Origin: Desulfurispira natronophila
GTDB lineage: Bacteria > Chrysiogenota > Chrysiogenetes > Chrysiogenales > Chrysiogenaceae
Reading direction: 5' to 3'
Assembly: GCF_014203025.1 (NCBI RefSeq)
Contig: NZ_JACHID010000004.1
Span: 62,001 to 126,000 of the forward strand
Length of the DNA: 64,000 bases
The position numbers and the translations under genes are program-made. Below the pieces are notes generated by a model, which did not search any database, had not been told where the DNA came from, and worked only from the letters and a program-made list of their open reading frames with translations. Below are positions 54,005-62,928 of the stretch, piece after piece (the stretch's first letter is position 1; the number at the start of each line of letters is the position of its first letter).

Positions 54005-56559
54005 GGTTCCATGTCCAGTAAGGTGGTTACCAGCTGCCTTCGGGTGCTGGCATGTCGGAAAAAGGTGCGGTTGATGGTATCCGAGAGTTGAGCGAGTTTC
54101 TCGTCTATGCGCAGCATCAGGGTATCCAATTGGCGTAAGTCGGTATCGGCCTGTACTTGCGCCAGCTCGTAATCCATGGCCAGGCGCAGGTCGGTGGATA
54201 TTTCCAGAATCAGTCGCTGGTCCTGGTCAAGACGAGTAGAGGGGCGTTGTCGAGGAAGCTTTTCTATGTGACTTTGCAGGGTCTGGATTTGGTAACTGAG
54301 AGAGCGAGGGTTAACACCATCCAGGATCACCAGCTCGAGCACGCCTGGCAAATGCAATGCGGAGCGGTAGCGACGCCGGTAGGTAATCAGGCTTTCACAG
54401 GTGACGAGCACCGCCTCCATGAGCAGATACTCCACCCGGGGTTCCCGCACCCGTGCGAAGGTATTGCGGAAAAGAGTACTCAACAGACTGGCCCGCTCAA
54501 TTCGCCGTCCCATATCCAGCATGAGCCAGCCCATTTCCCGGGTCATACTTTCCATGGTCAGTCCAGTAAAGGCAACCATGTTGGTGATGGTGTGATTAAA
54601 GTCGTTATGGAAGCGGAATATGCTGGATCTTTGCTTGCGCTGGGTTGATTTCCAGTACTCCTCAAGGTCATTGATAATACGCCAGGTGTCAAAGGACCAG
54701 CGATCCCTTACGATATGGGCTCCCCGCAGAAATGCCCCCACGGTATTGGCCAGACTGCCGATTCGCTGAGGATCGAGGGTGACACTGAGCAGCTCTCCGT
54801 CAGGCTGATCCAATAGGGCCTGAGAGCCTTCTCCCACAAATCCTGGCAAGGTAGCACTCACTTCGGTAATAGCCCGCAGCAGCTGGGAAAGACCTTCGTT
54901 TTCGATGGCATCCTCCTGGTAGGAGTCGCGGTCTGCCATGGTGACAATGGCGGTGCGCAACAGGCGAGCCAAGGTTTCGGCTCGTTCGGCGTACCGACCG
55001 ACCCAATAGAGATTTTCGGCGGTACGGCTGGGCAAGGACCCACTCTGACTGGTAATGCGTGGCTCATCTTCCTGTTTCCATAGGCTAATGTGCTCCTGGG
55101 GGCGGGAGGAAAGTACCCAGGTATCCTTGGTAATGGGGTCCTGGTGAGGTGCGCTGCGGGTCATGTAGGGAGGGACGCTGCGGGCAAGACCGCCTCGCAT
55201 GGCGGTGTAGCCACCGTTCTGTGCTACCAGGAAGCTGCGCACAAAGGCGTGGCGCGGCTCCAACTGGTCGCCGACAAGGGAGGGTGCGGTAGAGAACTGC
55301 ACCATCTCGCGCCCAGAAAAGGCGTAGGGAGTTGCTTTGATGCGAGCCTTTAACTGTTCCCGCTCTCGCTTGTTCAATTTGGGTCCGTAGACGGTATGAC
55401 CTTTGGGCTCATGGAGAGTGTTGGTGATAATAAGCTTGTCGATATTTTCCAGCACGTACTGCATCTCCTGGGTGTGACCACACCACCAGGTAGCTACCAT
55501 AGGAAGTATCAGGTCTTCGTCCAGAAAGTGCCGGGCAATAGCTGGCATAAAGGCCATAAGGCCTGGATTTTCCAGTACACCGCTGCCTATGGGGTTGGCG
55601 ATGGCAACATTGCCCCGGCGCACTGCCTCCAGCAGTCCTGGGACGCCAGCAGTGGAATCTTTGCGCAGTTCCAGGGGGTCGCAGAGTTGATCTTGCACCC
55701 GACGCAGGATGATATCCACCGGCAGCAGGCCTTCTATGGATTTGAGCCATACCCTGCCATCCCGCACCGTCAAATCCTCGCCCTGTACCAGTGTGTATCC
55801 CAGGTATGTGGCGAGGTAGGCGTGTTCAAAGTACATGTCGTCGCTGGTGCCCGGGCTGAGCAGTACGATGCGCGGGGTTTCTTTTTGTTGGGGGGAGAGG
55901 CGGGAGAGGGTGTCACGCACCACGCGGAAAAAACTGGCCAGACGGTGTGTCTGGCAGCTGCGCATCAAGCGGGGCATGATGCGGGAGAGAATCATGCGGT
56001 TTTCCAGGGCGTAACCGAGGCCGGAAGGCGCCTGGGTGCGATCGTTAAGCACCCATACGCGGTTATCAGGACCCCGGGCCAGGTCAGCTGCGTAAATAGT
56101 CAGGCTTTGAGCGGTGGTGGGTTGATCGCAAGGGCGCAGGAACCCGCTGTGGCTGAAAATCATCTCCAGTGGCACCACGCTGTCGCGTATCAGAGTGCGC
56201 GGGCCGTAAAGATCTGCCAGGATCATGTTGAGCAGGTTGGCCCGCTGCAGCAGCCCAGCCTCCACTACTTGCCACTCTTCCTGCTGCACAAGAAAAGGAA
56301 TCAGGTCAAGGTGCCAGGGTCGATTATCCGAACCTTCTTCGTGGAAGGTGCTGTAGGTGACGCCGTTTTCCCGCAGAAACTGCTGCACTTCCTGTTGAGT
56401 GTGGTTGACGTCACTGCTCTCCAGGGAAAATATGTGATCCATGAAGTCGCGCCAATGTGGCTGGATAACTCCTTTGGAATCAATCATTTCGTCGTAGGAT
56501 CCGCTGCGTTTCTGATATTGCTGCAGGCGGGCATGGAGATCCTGGGTGGAATCATTCAC
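54001..56559 (-). CDS. Circularly permuted ATP-grasp protein fused to alpha-E domain
   Basis: An 852-residue protein from the GTG at 56559 (AGGGGG seven bases upstream). Residues about 60-490 are the circularly permuted type 2 ATP-grasp domain ('LNMILADLYGPRTLIRDSVV', 'RVWVLNDRTQAPSGLGYALE', 'PRIVLLSPGTSDDMYFEHAY'). Residues about 530-850 are the alpha-helical alpha-E domain ('NLYWVGRYAERAETLARLLR'). These two domains are usually encoded separately; here they are one chain. Family analyses predict amide-ligase activity paired with the neighbouring transglutaminase, making and cutting a peptide or isopeptide. The substrate is unknown. Confidence 0.88.
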   Translation of the reverse strand: MNDSTQDLHARLQQYQKRSGSYDEMIDSKGVIQPHWRDFMDHIFSLESSDVNHTQQEVQQFLRENGVTYSTFHEEGSDNRPWHLDLIPFLVQQEEWQVVEAGLLQRANLLNMILADLYGPRTLIRDSVVPLEMIFSHSGFLRPCDQPTTAQSLTIYAADLARGPDNRVWVLNDRTQAPSGLGYALENRMILSRIMPRLMRSCQTHRLASFFRVVRDTLSRLSPQQKETPRIVLLSPGTSDDMYFEHAYLATYLGYTLVQGEDLTVRDGRVWLKSIEGLLPVDIILRRVQDQLCDPLELRKDSTAGVPGLLEAVRRGNVAIANPIGSGVLENPGLMAFMPAIARHFLDEDLILPMVATWWCGHTQEMQYVLENIDKLIITNTLHEPKGHTVYGPKLNKREREQLKARIKATPYAFSGREMVQFSTAPSLVGDQLEPRHAFVRSFLVAQNGGYTAMRGGLARSVPPYMTRSAPHQDPITKDTWVLSSRPQEHISLWKQEDEPRITSQSGSLPSRTAENLYWVGRYAERAETLARLLRTAIVTMADRDSYQEDAIENEGLSQLLRAITEVSATLPGFVGEGSQALLDQPDGELLSVTLDPQRIGSLANTVGAFLRGAHIVRDRWSFDTWRIINDLEEYWKSTQRKQRSSIFRFHNDFNHTITNMVAFTGLTMESMTREMGWLMLDMGRRIERASLLSTLFRNTFARVREPRVEYLLMEAVLVTCESLITYRRRYRSALHLPGVLELVILDGVNPRSLSYQIQTLQSHIEKLPRQRPSTRLDQDQRLILEISTDLRLAMDYELAQVQADTDLRQLDTLMLRIDEKLAQLSDTINRTFFRHASTRRQLVTTLLDMEP

Positions 56560-56716
56560 AGGTGTTCCCCCTATGGTCAACAAAGTTGTTCAATCAAATT
56601 ATACTCCTTCACTGGATGTAGCGAAAGGGAAAAGTCACTTGCCATTGAGATGGAAAATGAATAAAAATTGTGTCAGTATTGCGGGGTACTGATATTAACC
56701 AGCTCAGGGGGATGCC

Positions 56717-57049
56717 ATGCTTGGTGTAGAGAAGATTATCGAACGCAAAACAGCCTTAATAAAAGGTCAGCTCACAGCTAGTGAAGTCCTTGAGCTTTCT
56801 GTAGCTTTGCGGGACACTCGCAACTATCTGTGGAACAAATTTGGCAGTAACCACGGCATTGCCCTTTCACTGGATAATGCCCTGAACATGCTCAGTGCTA
56901 TTGATGAGCTGCTCAGTTGCGGTGCCATCAATCCCGAGGCGCGCATTGCTGATTTGATCAATATAGCTGGCGCCTTTCACGAGTATGTGGAAAGGGAGAA
57001 GCAGTTGGCCGCTATGCCCTTGGATGGCAACGGCTGCATCAAGGAGTAA
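56717..57049 (+). CDS. Small helical protein of unknown function
   Basis: A 110-residue, mostly helical, hydrophilic protein ('EKIIERKTALIKGQLTASEV', 'NALNMLSAIDELLSCGA') with GGGGG before the ATG. I do not recognise the family. It is the first of three small same-strand genes that end at 57800 and lies divergently from the ATP-grasp gene, with which it may share a control region. Confidence 0.6.
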   Translation: MLGVEKIIERKTALIKGQLTASEVLELSVALRDTRNYLWNKFGSNHGIALSLDNALNMLSAIDELLSCGAINPEARIADLINIAGAFHEYVEREKQLAAMPLDGNGCIKE

Positions 57050-57084
57050 GGCGCAGCAAATAGTCACTTTTGGAGAAAATGCAT

Positions 57085-57534
57085 ATGTCATCAGCAGAGC
57101 CTCAACGTCCCATTCTGCAGCGCATTATGGAGTCAATCCATCAAAACTACCAGCAAAGTCCCCAGGAACCTCGCCAGGAAATTGCCGCCCTGCTGGCTGC
57201 GCCGCCCTGGAGCGCCCCTCACCATCGGGTGTTGCTACTGGTGGGCTACTTGGAGATTCTTAGTATTATTCACTTCCAGCAACTGGGCATCCCACTGACT
57301 GCTATTATTAAGCTGAAGCGGGATATGGAGTTCTCTCTGGATGGATTGGAGGTCACCCTGGATGACCTGTGCAAGTCTGATGTTCTGAACGCAGCGCAGC
57401 CCGATTCTGATACGGGAGTGCGAGAAACCATCTACACGGTTACTGAAAAAGGGTATGAGGTGATTGAGGAGCCTCTTACCCAAGCTAACTACAGGGTAAA
57501 CTACCAGTATTTGGCCAAAAGGAGTGCCCCATGA
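57085..57534 (+). CDS. Unknown protein with possible winged-helix C-terminus
   Basis: About 149 residues from the ATG at 57085; an in-frame ATG at 57079 is also possible, but its distance to the GGAG is short. The N-terminal part is helical ('ILQRIMESIHQNYQQS'). The C-terminal 'GVRETIYTVTEKGYEVIEEP' looks like the wing and last helix of a winged-helix DNA-binding fold. The family is not recognised. The stop overlaps the next gene by 4 bp. Confidence 0.55.
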   Translation: MSSAEPQRPILQRIMESIHQNYQQSPQEPRQEIAALLAAPPWSAPHHRVLLLVGYLEILSIIHFQQLGIPLTAIIKLKRDMEFSLDGLEVTLDDLCKSDVLNAAQPDSDTGVRETIYTVTEKGYEVIEEPLTQANYRVNYQYLAKRSAP

Positions 57535-57800
57535 GTCTTGATACCCAACTAAAAACCGCCTTGCGGCAGGCCCAAAATGACCGGGATTTTCCCGACTTTT
57601 TAGCTGTGCACGTGGAGGAGGTCATTGACCATATGGATAAGTACCTCCCTCGCAGCGCAGACCATATAGAGTTGTTGATAGAGCAAATAGACCTTTACGA
57701 AACCTACGCTCAGACTGGTTATCTTGGGCGTGGCATGACTGCCGGCAATGTTAAGGAAACCCTCAAGCTGATTCTTGGTCCCGATCGCTTTAGCCAGTAG
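57531..57800 (+). CDS. Small acidic protein of unknown function
   Basis: An 89-residue protein, acidic and helical ('VHVEEVIDHMDKYLPRSADH', 'IELLIEQIDLYETYAQTGYL'). It overlaps the winged-helix-like gene by 4 bp, so the two are translated together and may interact. No motif or membrane segment is seen. The 179 bp between it and the convergent aroF gene hold no clear terminator. Confidence 0.55.
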   Translation: MSLDTQLKTALRQAQNDRDFPDFLAVHVEEVIDHMDKYLPRSADHIELLIEQIDLYETYAQTGYLGRGMTAGNVKETLKLILGPDRFSQ

Positions 57801-57979
57801 CCAGGCAGTGGCAGGATAGGGTGGAGTAAGGCTTTTGATGGTTCTCATTGACCAGGAATTAAATCCTCACCCACCCCTTTTCCTGCTTATCCCTGCTCAG
57901 TTCTGTTCCTTGTTTTCAGGTCATTTTTCCTCAGAGGAAATTGGCAGTAAAGCGCGCGATTTTCTACGTTGTGGTTGTA

Positions 57980-58993
57980 CTAATCCGTAGCCAGCGTTTC
58001 CCGCAGAACTTCCAGTCGCTTCATTAGGTTGGCAAACTGCTGGGGGTTCAGGCTTTGGGGGCCATCGCACAGTGCCATATCCGGATTAGGGTGAACTTCG
58101 ATCATCAAGCCATCGGCCCCGGCTGCCATGGCAGCCATGCTGAGGCTCGGAACCAGTGAGGCAAATCCGGTGGCGTGGCTGGGGTCAACGATAATGGGCA
58201 GGTGAGTGCGCTGGTGGAGCACGGGAATTGCGCTGATATCCAGGGTGTTGCGGGTGGCATTTTCAAAGGTCCGGATACCTCGCTCACAGAGAATGACTTC
58301 TCGGTTGCCTTCGGAAAGAATGTATTCGGCACTCATAAGAAACTCTTCAATAGTGGTGCTCATGCCTCGCTTGAGCAATACTGGTTTGCGGGTTTCGCCA
58401 ATAAGTTTGAGCAGGGAAAAGTTTTGAATATTGCGGGCGCCAATTTGCAGCACATCGGCGTAACGCTCCACCAGTTCGAGATCCCGTGGGTTCATGACTT
58501 CCGTAACGATGGGCAGTCCTACTTCATCCCCGGCGCTGCGCAACCACTTGAGACCATCCTCGCCCATTCCCTGAAACGAGTAGGGGCTGGTGCGAGGCTT
58601 GAAGGCGCCACCACGGAGTGCTCTGGCACCGGCGGATTTTACGGCGACGGCTGCCTCCAGTACTTGCTCCGGTGACTCTACACTGCAGGGGCCAGCAATG
58701 ACCGAGGCGTGTCCACCGCCAAAGCGAGCGGGACCCACCGCAACTACCGTGGGGTCGGTTTTGGTCTCCAGGCTGGCAAGTTTGTAAGGCTTCTGGATGG
58801 GCACTACACTGTCTACAAATGGCATGTTCTGCAGGTCAAAGATGCTCTCCCGGTTGCCTCCTACACCCACGGCACCCACAATGGTTCGCTCTTCACCTAC
58901 AATAACGTGGGGGCGGAAGCCAAAGGTAACTACCCGCTCACATAACAGTTCCCGGTCAGATTCTGTGGCAGTGGCTTTCAGTACAATAACCAT
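57980..58993 (-). CDS. aroF: 3-deoxy-7-phosphoheptulonate (DAHP) synthase, type I-beta
   Basis: First enzyme of aromatic amino acid biosynthesis (PEP plus erythrose-4-phosphate), 337 residues. An N-terminal regulatory ferredoxin/ACT-like domain (about 1-70) precedes the KDPGal/KDO8P-type barrel with 'SVIAGPCSVESPEQV', 'ALRGGAFKPRTSPYSFQG', 'GTEVMNPRD'-type region and 'PIIVDPSHATGF' (metal His). AAGGAG lies nine bases before the ATG. It is preceded by a leader-peptide attenuator (59031-59271), so expression should rise when aromatic aminoacyl-tRNAs are scarce. It stands alone, convergent with the small unknown genes. Confidence 0.92.
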   Translation of the reverse strand: MVIVLKATATESDRELLCERVVTFGFRPHVIVGEERTIVGAVGVGGNRESIFDLQNMPFVDSVVPIQKPYKLASLETKTDPTVVAVGPARFGGGHASVIAGPCSVESPEQVLEAAVAVKSAGARALRGGAFKPRTSPYSFQGMGEDGLKWLRSAGDEVGLPIVTEVMNPRDLELVERYADVLQIGARNIQNFSLLKLIGETRKPVLLKRGMSTTIEEFLMSAEYILSEGNREVILCERGIRTFENATRNTLDISAIPVLHQRTHLPIIVDPSHATGFASLVPSLSMAAMAAGADGLMIEVHPNPDMALCDGPQSLNPQQFANLMKRLEVLRETLATD

Positions 58994-59030
58994 AAGTCTC
59001 TTCTCCTTGACAGTTCGATGGTTGCAAAAA

Positions 59031-59065
59031 AGAAAAGGCCACGGGAGGGGAGCTCCGGTGGCCTT
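59031..59065 (-). terminator. Second terminator-like hairpin in the aroF leader
   Basis: On the minus strand, AAGGCCAC and GTGGCCTT close a stem with one mismatch and an inner GGAG/CTCC pairing, followed by TTTTCTTTTTT. It lies between the attenuator terminator and the aroF SD, so transcripts must pass two terminator-like hairpins in a row. Confidence 0.65.
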
Positions 59066-59080
59066 ACGGTGTGTAGATAT

Positions 59081-59117
59081 AAAAAGGCCACAAGCAAGAT
59101 TTCTCCTGCTTGTGGCC
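59081..59117 (-). terminator. Attenuator terminator of the aroF leader
   Basis: Perfect 11-bp stem (GGCCACAAGCA and complement on the minus strand) with a 10-base loop and a run of five T. Its 5' arm (CAAGCAGG, 59105-59112) can instead pair with CCTGTTTG (59134-59141) located just after the leader peptide, an antiterminator of 8 bp with one T.G pair. A further hairpin (GGCAGTT/AACTGCC, 59140-59167) overlaps the leader codons, completing the usual alternative-structure set. Confidence 0.8.
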
Positions 59118-59144
59118 CGCGATGGCGGTTACCCAAACAGGCAG

Positions 59145-59195
59145 TTAACTAAAAAAGTAAAACTGCCAAAAATATGTGGTCGTTACGAGTTGCAC
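59145..59195 (-). CDS. Aromatic leader peptide controlling aroF attenuation
   Basis: A 16-codon frame starting at a GTG (59193-59195) with AAGG nine bases upstream and ending at TAA (59145-59147). It reads [16 protein letters not shown]: seven of the nine residues from Tyr8 to Phe15 plus Gln11 are aromatic (Tyr, Phe, Trp). Such clustering is typical of attenuator leader peptides and lies 28 bases ahead of a perfect terminator on the same strand. The start codon choice is inferred. Confidence 0.75.
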   Translation of the reverse strand: MQLVTTTYFWQFYFFS

Positions 59196-59242
59196 TTCTT
59201 TTTGCCTTTTGCAAGCGGTTGTTTTTTGCCTTTGCTGTGTGC

Positions 59243-59271
59243 ATAATAAAAAGCCTGTTACAAATAGTCAA
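59243..59271 (-). promoter_or_regulatory. Predicted promoter of the aroF leader transcript
   Basis: On the minus strand, TTGACT (59266-59271), 17 bases, TATTAT (59243-59248). It would start transcription about 40 bases before the leader-peptide start. It lies within the upstream region of the divergent hemB gene. Confidence 0.7.
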
Positions 59272-59295
59272 CGAAAACTTTTCACGGAGATATTC

Positions 59296-60276
59296 ATGGA
59301 TCATCTTCTGCGCCGTCCCCGTCGGCTACGCCACCATAGCACAATTCGCAGTCTGGTGCGTGAAACCAGCCTTGTCCCTGCCGACTTCATTATGCCTCTG
59401 TTCATATGCCATGGAAAAGAGATTCGCATGCCTATTGGGTCTATGCCTGGTGTTTCTCGCCTGAGTGTGGATGTGGCAGTACAGGAGTGTCGCGAGCTTT
59501 GGGAACTGGGGGTTCCCGCTGTTATCCTCTTTGGTATTCCCGACCATAAGGATGCGACAGGCAGTGAGGGCTACGATGATAACGGCATTATCCAGCAGGC
59601 CGTGCGGGCCATCAAAGAAGCACTGCCGCAGCTGATTGTCATAACCGATGTTTGTCTGTGCGAATATACCGATCACGGCCACTGCGGTGTCATTGTCAAC
59701 GGTGACGTGGATAACGATACCACAGTGGAGTTGCTGGTGAGGGAGGCTGTCTCCCACGCCAGGGCCGGGGCGGATATGGTAGCCCCTTCGGATATGATGG
59801 ATGGACGTGTCGGTGCTATTCGCGAGGGGCTGGATGGAAATGGCTTTAGCCACTTACCTCTCATGAGCTATGCGGTAAAGTACTGCTCGGCCTTTTATGG
59901 CCCTTTTCGCGATGCCGCTGACTCCACTCCCCAGTTTGGCGACCGCAAGACCTATCAGATGGATCCTGCCAATGCCCGGGAGGCCATGGTGGAGGCGGCC
60001 CTGGATGTGGAGGAAGGAGCGGACATCCTTATGGTTAAGCCTGCCATGCCGTATTTGGATATTATTTCACAGTTACGGGAAAATTTCTCTTTGCCCTTGG
60101 CGGCCTATCATGTCAGCGGTGAGTACGCCATGATCAAGGCGGCGGGGCAAAACGGCTGGCTTGATGCCGACGCCGCCATGACCGAGGCTTTGCTCAGCAT
60201 CAAGCGGGCGGGAGCGGATATAATTCTTTCCTACTACGCTAAGGAGTTTGCCCAAAATTTCCGGCAATATTCCTGA
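59296..60276 (+). CDS. hemB: Porphobilinogen synthase (5-aminolevulinate dehydratase)
   Basis: Heme biosynthesis enzyme condensing two aminolevulinate molecules, 326 residues from the ATG at 59296 (GGAG five bases before); the frame is open further upstream but without a usable start. Zinc cysteines sit in '[17 protein letters not shown]', and the Schiff-base lysines in '[16 protein letters not shown]' and '[12 protein letters not shown]'. The zinc-binding form (Cys triad) rather than the magnesium-dependent Asp form is indicated. It is divergent from aroF. Confidence 0.95.
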   Translation: MDHLLRRPRRLRHHSTIRSLVRETSLVPADFIMPLFICHGKEIRMPIGSMPGVSRLSVDVAVQECRELWELGVPAVILFGIPDHKDATGSEGYDDNGIIQQAVRAIKEALPQLIVITDVCLCEYTDHGHCGVIVNGDVDNDTTVELLVREAVSHARAGADMVAPSDMMDGRVGAIREGLDGNGFSHLPLMSYAVKYCSAFYGPFRDAADSTPQFGDRKTYQMDPANAREAMVEAALDVEEGADILMVKPAMPYLDIISQLRENFSLPLAAYHVSGEYAMIKAAGQNGWLDADAAMTEALLSIKRAGADIILSYYAKEFAQNFRQYS

Positions 60277-60450
60277 GGCGCAGTTCACAATGATCCGCGC
60301 ATTATCGTCGGCGATACGCCAGTTTAGGCGACGCAGAGTGGCGATTGAAGAGCTCCTGAGCTGGCGTTAATGCGTTGGCGCTGGTAGACTCAATCTTAAA
60401 GGCATAGTTGACGTGCCTACATATCCTGAAAGGCAACGAAAGGATTTCCC

Positions 60451-62091
60451 ATGAACAGCACTCTGGTGATTGGACACAAGAATCCCGACACCGATTCCAT
60501 CTGCTCCGCCATCACCTATGCGAACCTTAAGGCAAAAATAGATCCTCATAACACCTATATTGCTGGTCGCTGTGGTCACTTGAACCAGCAAACCCGCTAC
60601 GTTCTTGAGCGTTTTAATGTGGATAAGCCGTTATTTTATCGCGATATCCATACTCGCATAAAAGATATACTTGAGCCAAATCCAGCCCAGGTCACTCCCG
60701 ATACGCCCATTTTTGAGGTCATGCGCAATATCGATGAGCGTCGCATCCGTATCTCCCCAGTTGTCAGTCAGGAGCGACGCTTCGAGGGTGTGGTAAGTAT
60801 TCTGGAGGTGGCCAACTTCTTTTTGGAGAAGGATATCACTCACCATCCCCGCTTTCTTATGCGTCCGGAAAATCTTCCAGCCGTAATTCCCGGCTATTTT
60901 CATTGCCGGGGGGAGCAGGAAGAGTTTCCAGCACGAATTTTTGCAGCAGCTATGCCATTTGAGCGGGCTCTGCAGCATTTTGAAACTATGGATGATGAAA
61001 ACATGGTGCTTATTTTGGGTAAGCGCCGTGATTTTATTCAGTACGCCATTGGGCGCCAGTTCCCTGCCATCATCCTCACCGGTATTGATGGAGAGGAGGA
61101 GCTTGATATTGACTTCAGCGGTTATCGGGGGTGGGTCTTTGTCTCTCAGTGGGATACGGCTGAAACTTTGCGCCGCTGCACTCTGGCGGTTCCGTGCAAG
61201 TCTATCATGAATCGCAATGTACCGACGGTTTCACCCCAGACCCTCTTTGAGCAAGGGCGTGATCAGTTGAGTCAGACTGAACATAAGGGACTTCCGGTAG
61301 TGAAGGACCAGCAACTGGTGGGGCTGGTTACGCGCTCCCACTTCCTGCGCAAACCTCGTACTCGTTTGATTCTCATGGATCACAATGAAATTGCCCAGGC
61401 AGTGGATGGTGCTGAGGATGCGGAGATTGTGGAAATTGTCGATCATCATCGCCTGGGTGCCTTGAAGACGACCCATCCTATCCACATCTATGCCAAACCA
61501 GTAGGAAGCACTTGCACCTTGGTGTACCAGCAATACCGCTACCACCAGGTGGGAATAGACGCCACGACAGCGGGATTGCTTTTGTGTGGCATCCTTTCAG
61601 ATACGGTTATTACGAAGTCTCCTACCACTACCGCCGAGGATGTTGCGGCTCTGGAAGCATTGGCGGTAATTGCCGGGGTGGACTATCAGCAGTTGGGGAT
61701 GGATATTTTCAAGGTAGCTGACAGCCTGGGCAGTGCCAATCCCGAATTCGTTGTGAGCGGCGATCTCAAGGAATATCACGAGTTTGGAGTCAGTCTGGCC
61801 ATCGCCCAGGTGGAGGTAGTCACTCTTTCGGAGCCCCCGGAGGTATACGTCGCTTTGCAGGACGCTTTGCAAAAAATGCAGAAACGCCAGGGACTCCACT
61901 GGGCCATGCTGCTCATTACCGATATTATCCAGGAGAAAAGTGTGCTTCTCACCTCCGGTTATCCCAAGGCGGAGCAGCTCTTTCGCTACCAGCAGAATGA
62001 AGACGGCAGCTTTGTGCTCCCTGGTGTACTTTCTCGCAAAAAGCAGTTATTACCGGAGGTACTGCGTGTGCTGGAGGAGTGTCAGGACTGA
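60451..62091 (+). CDS. ppaC: Manganese-dependent inorganic pyrophosphatase with CBS/DRTGG insert
   Basis: Family II pyrophosphatase, 546 residues. The DHH domain begins with 'VIGHKNPDTDSICSAITYA' (metal-binding H-N-PDTDS). Two CBS domains flank a DRTGG region (about 75-300, 'TPDTPIFEVMRNIDERRIRI' through 'VVKDQQLVGLVTRSHFLR'). The DHH motif 'VEIVDHHRLGA' and 'KPVGSTCTLVYQQYRY' then follow, with the C-terminal DHHA2 domain 'QEKSVLLTSGYPKAEQLF'. CBS-containing forms are regulated by adenine nucleotides in characterised homologues. AGG-type SD precedes the ATG; the gene is monocistronic. Confidence 0.9.
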   Translation: MNSTLVIGHKNPDTDSICSAITYANLKAKIDPHNTYIAGRCGHLNQQTRYVLERFNVDKPLFYRDIHTRIKDILEPNPAQVTPDTPIFEVMRNIDERRIRISPVVSQERRFEGVVSILEVANFFLEKDITHHPRFLMRPENLPAVIPGYFHCRGEQEEFPARIFAAAMPFERALQHFETMDDENMVLILGKRRDFIQYAIGRQFPAIILTGIDGEEELDIDFSGYRGWVFVSQWDTAETLRRCTLAVPCKSIMNRNVPTVSPQTLFEQGRDQLSQTEHKGLPVVKDQQLVGLVTRSHFLRKPRTRLILMDHNEIAQAVDGAEDAEIVEIVDHHRLGALKTTHPIHIYAKPVGSTCTLVYQQYRYHQVGIDATTAGLLLCGILSDTVITKSPTTTAEDVAALEALAVIAGVDYQQLGMDIFKVADSLGSANPEFVVSGDLKEYHEFGVSLAIAQVEVVTLSEPPEVYVALQDALQKMQKRQGLHWAMLLITDIIQEKSVLLTSGYPKAEQLFRYQQNEDGSFVLPGVLSRKKQLLPEVLRVLEECQD

Positions 62092-62096
62092 GGCTC

Positions 62097-62780
62097 CTAC
62101 GCCAGTCGCTGGCGCACGGCACTACTTCTTCCACAGCTTTTTTGCCCCTCCGGGCAGGGTCCTCGCAGGCAGCCGGGTCCAGCATCAGAAAAGATAGCAG
62201 GAGACGCTTCCCGACACTGCTGCAGCATGGCATCCGCCATGGCGCGAATTTCCCACTGGGCCCGCTCGCAGCAACGCAGAGAGAAAAAGAGGAGTAGCTC
62301 CCGGGCGTTCATGGTCAGAATCAACCGGGTTTCGCAGGCGTTGGGCAGCAAGAAGCGGGCGTCCTCAGCGGGAACGCCCGCTTCAAGAGCTTCCTGGTAC
62401 CACAAATGGGCCTGCTGCATCTTTTCGGCAAACCAGTCGCTGGGCATGGTGGCCATGGATTCAGGCTCTATGTAGGAAAACTGGGCTTGCTTGACGTAGC
62501 GCTGGGACTGTTGGGAGTAACTGGCCAAGCGATGACGCACCAGCTGGTGGGAGCAAGCGCGGGAGATACCTTCGATGGCAAAAGTAAAACTGACATGCTC
62601 AAAAACGCTCAGGTGACCCAGATCCCGAACTTTTTGCACAAAACGGGTCTTTTCGGCCTGGTCTTCACAGGTCAGCTCTTCGATGTGGGCAGGGCTGTAG
62701 CACAACCGGGCTGCCGAGTATACGGAGCCGTCGGGATCAGGAGTGTATTTAAGTAGCCTCACGCGGCAGGTAGTTTTCAT
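62097..62780 (-). CDS. thyX: FAD-dependent thymidylate synthase
   Basis: Flavin-dependent thymidylate synthase, 227 residues. The ThyX signature RHRX7SQR-type lies in 'LVRHRLASYSQQSQRYVKQA', and 'FSLRCCERAQWEIRAMADAM' is the conserved C-terminal helix. The last 45 residues are Cys-rich ('PAIFSDAGPGCLRGPCPEG'), a feature of many ThyX proteins. It uses FAD, NADPH and methylene-tetrahydrofolate instead of the ThyA mechanism. Stop lies 5 bp from the convergent ppaC stop. Confidence 0.92.
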   Translation of the reverse strand: MKTTCRVRLLKYTPDPDGSVYSAARLCYSPAHIEELTCEDQAEKTRFVQKVRDLGHLSVFEHVSFTFAIEGISRACSHQLVRHRLASYSQQSQRYVKQAQFSYIEPESMATMPSDWFAEKMQQAHLWYQEALEAGVPAEDARFLLPNACETRLILTMNARELLLFFSLRCCERAQWEIRAMADAMLQQCREASPAIFSDAGPGCLRGPCPEGQKSCGRSSAVRQRLA

Positions 62781-62844
62781 AGGGTTATCCTTATCTGCAA
62801 GTTGCTTTTTATGGAGGCTCTACCATAGTTACTGTACGGTGCTG

Positions 62845-62880
62845 AAACACAAGAAACCCGCCGGGAATCTCCAGGCGGGT
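62845..62880 (-). terminator. Intrinsic terminator after rpmE
   Basis: On the minus strand, ACCCGCC (62874-62880) pairs with GGCGGGT (62856-62862) around a 11-base loop, followed by TTTCTTGTGTTT. It separates rpmE from thyX. Confidence 0.7.
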
Positions 62881-62928
62881 GTATGTAATGGTAACATCTG
62901 AGCAGATTACAAAACGTGAATAAGCTTC

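Noticed and set aside
59176-59295. 40-residue N-terminal extension of HemB
   Set aside because: The ATG at 59296 has a good SD and gives the normal HemB N-terminus; the extension lies in the aroF promoter/leader region.
59174-59464. Phe-rich + strand frame ([14 protein letters not shown]...) that looks like a leader peptide for hemB
   Set aside because: No terminator or antiterminator in the + direction and it overlaps the hemB coding start; the aromatic leader on the - strand has all the expected partners.
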